From Brachyspira hampsonii 30446 (lineage in GTDB: Bacteria; Spirochaetota; Brachyspiria; Brachyspirales; Brachyspiraceae): 64,000 nucleotides of DNA. The notes beneath the pieces were generated by a model. It saw only the letters and a program-made list of their open reading frames with translations, had not been told where the DNA came from and searched no databases. The stretch is from NCBI RefSeq assembly GCF_000316195.1, contig NZ_JH994111.1, positions 1,179,336 through 1,243,335 on the forward strand, written 5' to 3'. The translations under genes and the position numbers were made by a program. Below, in pieces: positions 38,701 to 47,700 of this stretch. Each line of letters begins with the position of its first letter. Position 1 is the first letter of the stretch.

Positions 38701-41700
38701 ATGATGAAGTACAAAAATTAGAGAGTCTTTTTGATAAAGTTAGAAATGATAATGTAGAGTTTAGAGAAAGACTTGAAAGAAGAATAGAATATTTTGAAGA
38801 TTCTTGGTCTGATAATGCCAGAATACGAAGCTTGTTCTCCTCTGATATAAGAGATGAGATAGAAAATATTAAATCATATACAGAATTAAAATTTGAAAAT
38901 TCTATCAACGAATTAAAGGATAAAATGGATTCTATGAATTCTGATTTAACTTCCTTCAGAGATGAATATTTGAATGAGCTTAAATCAAGAATAGATTCTA
39001 TGGATAGCGATATTATAAGCTGGAAAGATGGAAGAATCAATGAGCTATTGGCACAATTAGAAGAAGCTAAAAATAGTATTTCAAGTTATATAGATAATTC
39101 AGATGTTAAAGCTGAAAAAATATTATCTGATATTTTATCAAAAATAGAAGAAAAAGAATCAAGCATATATAATAAGTTAGATGAAAAGATAAGAGATATA
39201 GAAAATAAATTATCTGATACAGATTCAAAACTTAATAATGAAATAAATACTAATTTTAATAATCTGTATAATATGCTTAATGAAGCTTCAAATAGATATA
39301 ATGAAGAAATAAAAAATATAGAAAATTATAGAAAAGAAGAAAAAAATAAATTATCAGATGATTATCAAAAATTTATTGATGATATGAAATCAGGTTATGA
39401 GCATTATTCTAATTTGATAAATGATACCTATAATAATTCTTTGAATTCTTTGAAAGATTATTCTAAATTAGTAGAAGAAGAAATAGAAAGAGCTAGAGAA
39501 GAATCAGAATCTAAACATTTAAATAATGAGAAAAACTATATAGATAAATATTTAAAAGAATATTCTGATAAATTGAATACTGAAATAGCAGAAAAAATGA
39601 ATATGCTTACCGAAGCTAAAGAAGAATTAGATGATATGGTAAGAGAATCTTTTGATAATTTGGAAAGCAGTTTTAATGATGCTGTAATTAGATTTGAAGA
39701 AGAAACAAGCAATAAAGTTTTAGATGCTATTGACAAATTAGGTAAAGAAACAGAATCTATATTATTCAAAAAATATATGTCTGTTTTAAATGAAAAGATT
39801 CATTCTGTAAATGAAAAATTAGATAATGAGACTTCTAATTTAAAAGAAAAATATGCAGATTTAAATTCTGATTTAAATAATGCAATTAATATTATGAAAA
39901 ATTCTGTAATAGATAAGGATCAATTAATATCATTACATAATGATGAAAACAATACTATTATAGAGAAACTTGAAAAACTAAAAAATGATTTCCAAACTTT
40001 CAAAGAATCATCATTGAAATTTGACAATGAAAATGTACCTGCTTTATTTGATGATAAGAAAAAAGAGATAGAGCATATATTTGAAGAGTTTACAAGTGTT
40101 GTCCTTGAAAGATTAAATATGACTGATGATGAGGTTAACAAATTAAAAGATACTATTATTTCTGATAAGCTCAATTTATTAGAAAAAATGGATAATTTAG
40201 AAGTTGAGATAGAAACTGTTAAAAAGGATAATACAATAGAACAGTTAGCTTTAGAAAAGAAAGCTTTGGAAGATTCTTTTAATACTATAAAAGAAGATTT
40301 TACCAAATTAGGAAATTTGGAAAGTAATTTATATCAATTAAAAGAGAATATGTCTGATGTTGATATACTATTAAAAGATGAGGTTAAGGCTTTATCAGAC
40401 AGATTATCTGATTTTGAGGATAGAATAAAAGATGATATAGTAAGGGATTTAGATGAGTATTCTATAGAATTAAATAATCTCACATCTAATGTTGCTAAAT
40501 TGAATGTAAGAATTGATGAGGTTAAAGAACAAATAGAAGAAAGCATTAATAAATCTTCTGAATTAGAAAATCTTCTTTCTAAAGAAAAAGAAGAATTGGA
40601 TAATAAACTATCTTTTATTAGAGATGATTTAATTGCTAAATCTGAAAATAGCGATGTAATAGAGCAGACATTTATTAAAGAAAAAGAAGAATTAACTAAT
40701 CTTTTCAATCAAATAAGAGAAGATAATAAAGACTTTAGATATAGATTGGAAAAGCGTATTAGCTATTTTGAGGATACTTGGTCAGACAGCGGTAAATTAA
40801 AAAATATCTTCTCAGCTGATATAAAAGAAGAATTGAATGATATTAGAAATTCTAATAATATAAAAATAGACAGCTCTATTAATTATTTGAAAGATAAAAT
40901 AGAGTCTATAGATAATGATATATCTCATTGGAAAGAAAATGGTATTGAAGAATTAGTCAAACAGTTAAAAGAAGCTAGAGAAAGTATATCTAATTATTTA
41001 GATGATTCAGAGATAAAAGGAAAAGAAGTAGTATATAGTATTTTATTGAGCGGAAGAGAATATCTTGAACAATATTTGAGAGAATATTATTCAGAATTAG
41101 AATCTAAATTATATGATAAAATGAACTTATCTAAAATAGATTTGGATAATATATTTAAATCTTCTTTTGAGAATTTAGAAACAAGATTTAATGAATCTAT
41201 AACTAAAATTGAAGAATATTCAAATGATAAAATGTCCAAAACTTTAGAAGATATAGAAAAAAATAAATATGATTTAGATATTATGATAAATGATTCACTT
41301 AATATGTTAAATCAAAGCATCAATAATGCTGTATCTAAAATGATTGAGGATTCTGATGATAAGTTAAGAGATGTTATAGAAAGTTTGGAATCGCAGATAA
41401 ATGATTTAATATCTAATAAGGAAGAAGAAATAGTTAATAAGATGTCAGCTTATGAAACTGAACTCAAAGAGGAGCAGACTTCTTCATTGAAAGATATTAG
41501 AAATGAGTTATTAGAGCTTTATAATGAATTTAGAGATAATGTTAATTATGATGGGTTAAAAGAGATAGGAGGAAAATTAAATAATATAGAAAATTCATTA
41601 TTAGTAGTTAATACTCAATTAGAAAATAAAGCAAAAGATATTTCTGATAGAATAGATTTAGAAAAAGAAGAATTATATACTTCTGTAAATAAATTGTCTT

Positions 41701-44700
41701 CAGAATTTGAGTATTTCAAATCTAATATAGATGAAAGATTTAAAACTCAGGTAAGTGAATTTATATCTAATAATGAGCATATATTGTCTTTATTTGGAGA
41801 GTACAGTGAGAAAATTTCTTCAGTAACAGATATATTAGAAGATATAGAAAATGTTAAAGTATCTCTTATTGATGAGATAAATAAAGTTAAAGAAGAAATA
41901 GATAATAAGTATTCAACTCTTACTAGAGATTTTGATAAATCAATAGATGAGATAAAAGATGCTGTATTGGATAAAAATAATATACTTCAGTTCTATGTCA
42001 ATGAAAAAGAATTATTATTGAAAGAAGTTGATGAGTTAAAATCTTCTTTTGCTTCATTGAAAGACGATATATTAATCAGCACTGATGAAAGAGCTGAGGC
42101 TTTTATTGATTCAGAAAAATTGCGTATACAATCTGCAATAGACGATGTATTTGAAACTTTAAGTGCTAAAATCAGCAACAATGAAGATAGTATTTCTGGC
42201 TTGGAATCTTCTTTATTGGAATATAAATCTGTTATATCAAATACTATAGATGAATTTAAAGATGAAATTTCTTCTATAAAAGATAATCATAGTTATAATG
42301 ATTTAATTGAGGAGAGAAATAGATTAGAAGAGTCATTCAATTCTCTTAAAAATGATTTCTTGAAAATAGAGGATTTAGAAAAAGATTTATCTGTTATAAA
42401 AGATAAGGTAAAAGGTGTTGATACTAGTTTAAATGATGAAGTTATAAGACTTTCTGATGAGTTGAGAGAATTAAAAGATAAATTATCAAATGAATATGAT
42501 TCAGATATAACTCATGAGAATATTAATGATGTTTATGAAAACTTTAGATATCTTAATGAAAGTTTAGAATCATTTAAAGAAACAGTTATACCTCAATTAT
42601 CTAATTTTAGTAAATTAGAAGATAAGATATTGGACAGCAAAGAGGAAATTTATAGAGATTTAAATGATATAATGGATTCTTTGCCTAAATCTTATGTTAG
42701 TGCGGAAGAGATATCTATATTAGAAGAAAAGCTTGATAATATATTTAATAACTTCAATGACAGTATAGTATCTATCAAAAACGATTTAGCTGATAATATA
42801 GAAAAAGATACTAAAGAGTTTAAAGATAGAATAGAAAAAAGAATAGAATTCTTTGAAGATGCATGGTCTAGTGAAGAGAAACTTGTAGAATTGTATGGAA
42901 ATATAATATCTGATAATTTTGATGTATTAAAAGGAGGATTAGAATCTCAATTCAATGACTCATTTGCAGAATTTAAAGATAAAATAGAAGCTATGCAAAA
43001 TGATTTGAATAGTTGGAAATCTTCCAGCCTTAATTCTATAACAAATACATTAGATAATGCTAAAGATATAACATCTGATAATACTGATTATTCTGAAATA
43101 AAATCTATGATAGAAACTCTTAAAGAGGATATCTATAATAAACAGTTAGAATTACAAAATAATGTTGATTCTAAGTTAGAAGAAAGTATTTCAAAAATAG
43201 ATTCGTTTGATAGTAGAATAAAAGACTTAGAGTATAATCAAGGATCTTTAGGTGCTGACTTAGCTAAATATAGAGAGAAATTATATTCTATATTAGATGA
43301 TTATGATGATAAAGTAAAATCTAAAGTTATTAATCTTCAAAATAGTTTGAAAACAGAGGAGAAAAATGCTTTAGATTATATAGAAAATAATATTAGTTCT
43401 ATAAAAGATGATATTAGCAGTTCTAATAAAGGTGTAGATGTAAAAATAAAAGCTTTGGAATCTTATATAAGTAAGATAAATAATGAGCTTAATACCAATA
43501 CTTTGAAACTTTCTAATGAATTGGCTAAAGATAAAAAAGAACTTCTTAATATAATAGATGAGTTTAGAAAAGAGGTTTATTTTAGAATAGCTGAGGAGGT
43601 ATCAAATAAAGATTCAGAGCTTTTGAATAGTTTTGAAGAGTTTAAAAATAAAATAATAGATTCAGTTCCTAATATGGATGAGCTTGCAGATCTTTTCGTA
43701 TCTGAAAAAGAAGAGATAACAAATGAGTTTTATGAGTTAAGAGATGAACTGCTTAACAATCAAGAAAATAATAGAAATTTTGCTAAAATGTTTGAGGAAG
43801 AAAAAGCAAAATTAATAGATGAACTTGACCATTTCAAATCAGCTGTAAGAGTTGAGTATATATCAGCTGAAGAGAGATTTGAAGAACTTAAAAAAGATTA
43901 TTTGAACAATTTAAATAATCTTTTAGATGTGGAAAAGTCAGATTTGGAATCTTCATTTGAAGAGATAAGAAAAGAAATTAATAATATAAAAGATGTTTCT
44001 GTATCAAAAGAAGAAATAGAAAAACTTATTAATAGTTATAAGCAGGAAATAACATCTTCTATTGATGATAAAAAAGCAGAAATTTCTGAAAATGCAGAAA
44101 CTATAAAAGCAGATAGTTCTTATGTAGAAAAATTGATAGAGGAAGAAAGAACTAGAATAAATGAAACATTAGAATCATTTAGAAAGAATATAGAGGAAAA
44201 CTACTCCACTGTTGAAGCTGTTGCTGAAGTTCTTTCTAAAGAACAGGATTCTGTTGAAGCTAAGCTTTTAAAGATGAAAGAAGATATACTTAGTGATATG
44301 CCTACTTTAGAGAATGTAAGCCAGATATTTGTAGAAGAAAAAGAGACTTTGAAAGATGAGCTTAAAGAAGAATTTGTTTCTTTAAGAAATGAAATATTAG
44401 GTTCTGTTCCTAATAATAATGATTTGGCTAATATGGCTCAGCAATATGGAGCTAAGATTAGAGATGACTTCCAAATATTGGAGCAGGATTTTTCTGAAAG
44501 CATCAAAAGATATAAAGAAAATATATCTAATGAAATGGCTGGATTTAGAAATGAGTTTAATGAAAGAATAGCCAATATCAAAGACTTAGCAGAGGCTTTG
44601 CAGGCTGAAAGAGATAGATTGATGGCTGAAATAGATGATATTAAACTCAAATATGAAAGCGGAACTATATATTCTGATGAAGCTTTGAATACTATAGAAG

Positions 44701-47700
44701 GTGACAGAGACAGACTTTTGAATGAGTTTATTAGTTTTAGAAGATCAATAATTGAGCTTCTAAAAGAACAAGATGCAACTATGAGTATGTTTAATCAGGA
44801 GAAAATTAATATCATTGACAGCATAGAAGCTTTGAAAAATAAAATTTCATTTGATACTATAAGCAGAGATGATGTTATTGCTATGATTGAAGATGAGAGA
44901 AGACAGGTTGCAGAAATGTTTGAAAGCATACAAAATGATTCTATGGATACTGATTTGAGATATCTTACAGATTCATTCAGAGATGATATTATAAAAGTAT
45001 TTGAAGAATCTAATGATGAGTTCAGAAAGCGTATAGAAGCTAGAATAGTTCATTTTGAAGATGCTTATGCTTCAGCTGATAGAATAAAAGATTTCTATAA
45101 GGATGCTATAATTTCTGAAGTAGACAGTTTAAGAAGTGATGCTGAAAAAATACTTATAGATTTAAATAACAAAGTAGAAAATACTAAAGATGAAATAGAT
45201 CTATTGGAAAATGATAGATTAAAAGGTATAATCAGTAAAATAGATGAAGCAGAAAATGATATAAATTCTTTCATAAATGCTATGAAAGCCAATATTAAAG
45301 AGCAGGAAAATGAGCTTAGAATGTTAAGCCAATCTCAGAAACATATATCTCAGGAAGTAGAAACTGTTCGCAGAGAGAGAGAAGCGCTTATGGATATGGT
45401 TAAAAATTCTGATATAAATATAAAAAATAAACTTGAAAGTTTAACAAGTGCTGTATCAGAAGCTGCAGATATTGCTTCATCAAAGATAGCTGAGAAAGAA
45501 GAAGCATTCAGCAATAAAGTAAAAGAAGCTGAAGAATATATTAATTCATTGTCTTATAGAATGACTGAAGAAAATAATAGTGATTTGGCTAAGGCGAGAG
45601 AAGATATTAATAATTTAGTTTCTTCTTTTAATGAATCTATAGTAAAAGAAACTAATGATTTGACGCCTCATATAATGACTATAGTTCAGAATTTTATTAA
45701 TAATGAGATGAAAAAATTTGAAAAATTCTCTGATGTAAGAAGTGCTATAGAAGGCATTGAAAATGATATTAATAACAAGATAACCGATGCTTTCAATAAT
45801 ATGAATAAAGAGCTTGAAGATAATATTATTGAATTTAGAAAGAAGATAGATACATATCAGGAAGAGTTTATCAGTGAATTAAAAATGTCTGTAAATATGG
45901 AAGGAGAAAAAGCAGTTGATGAAATTAGAACCATACATGATGATGAGGTTGCTAAATTAAAAGAGATGTATTTAACTACTGAAAAGTTCTATACTGACAG
46001 ACAAGAGAAAAATCATGAAGATTTCTCAAAATTATTTGAAGAAGCGTATAAAGACTATAATGAAAAAATAGAATCTTTATATACTCAATTAGATGATACT
46101 AAACTTCAAATAACTAACTCGGTTGAAGATGTTGTTTCTGATTTGAAGCAGGCTTTAAGTATTAAAGATGAGTTTTTAACTTCTGTTGAAGATAATAAAG
46201 AAAAACTTGAAGCTGTTGAGGAGCAAATGAATAATTTACAAAATGAGTTTGCTCCTTCAGTAGAAAAATTAAAAATTATGATAGAAGAGAAAGCATTGGA
46301 ATTGAAAGATAAAATAAATGAATACTCTCAGGATATAGAACTTCAAGGAGAGAAATTCAATTCCAGATTAGAAGAGTTGTCTAATAATGCTAAATCTACT
46401 ATAGAAAATAAAGTTACTGAATTTGATTCTATAATAGAGAATGTTTCTAGTAGAATGGATAGTTTATTAGAAGAAAAGAATTCAGAGTTTGATGCTTTGA
46501 AAGCACATTATGAAGGTCTTTCAGAATCATTAACAGCATTAAGAGATTCTATATCAGAAGCAGTTAATGAAAGAATATCTGAGGCAAATAGCATTATAGA
46601 AGAAAATGTTCATAGTATAGAAGAATCTGCTAATGAGAAATATGAAAAATATATAGCAAGACTTAATTCTAATTTAGAGCAGACATTATCGCTTTTGATG
46701 AATGATGCTAAGGAACATATACAGAAAGCAAAAGAAGAGATAATTAAAGCTCATACTAATAATTTAGATGAGTATGATCAAAGAATTACAAATATGAAAG
46801 ATATTGTTTCTGCTTTAGAAGAAGATATAACTAAATATTCTTCTGAAATCGATGCAAGACTTGAAAGTATTAATTTAAGCTATGATGAAAAGACAAATAT
46901 CATACTTAAAGATTTTGACAATAGAACTGATGATTTAAAATTAAAATTAGATGATGCAGTTGAATCTATTGATAAAATGCTTGATGTAAAAACAAATGAT
47001 ATTTCTTTAGAATATGAAGCTATGAAATCTAAGATAGATAGTATAGCTAAAGACATGGAAAGATATATGAATACTGTAAAAGTATTTAATAATGCTAAAG
47101 AAATGGCAGAGTCTATAAAAAATGATGTTTCTAAATTGAATGCTTTGGTTGAAGATACTAAATCTGTAACAGTTGAAATGAATAAGACTATGTCTGAATT
47201 TGACAGCTTAAAGAAAATGCATCATGAGATATTAGATTATGCTGAAAGTCTTAAAAAAGAAAAAGACAGCTTAAAGGATACTCAGGAAAAAGTAAATATG
47301 TTAATGGAAATGTCTGGTGAGATTCAAGACAGATTTGTTAATATAGCTGAAAATAATGCTATTATAGAGCAGACTGAGGAAGGAATACAGGTTGTTATAG
47401 ATATAGCATCTCAAATAGAAAATAAACTTTCATTTATTAAAGATAAAGAAGAGTATGCTGATGATATATTACAGCAGATAAGAAAATCAGAGATAGAATC
47501 TAAAACTATTTTAGAAAGGATTGACAGCATAAAAGAGGCTATGGTAGAAGTTGAAGATACTAGAAAGAACTTTATGGATAAGATTTACTCTTTAGAAAGA
47601 GATATGGCTAAAATAGATAAGAATGATAAGAAAGTTCAGCTATTTATTTCTAAATTAGAAGAGCTTAATGTCATAATAGACGAAATACAAAATCAGAGAG

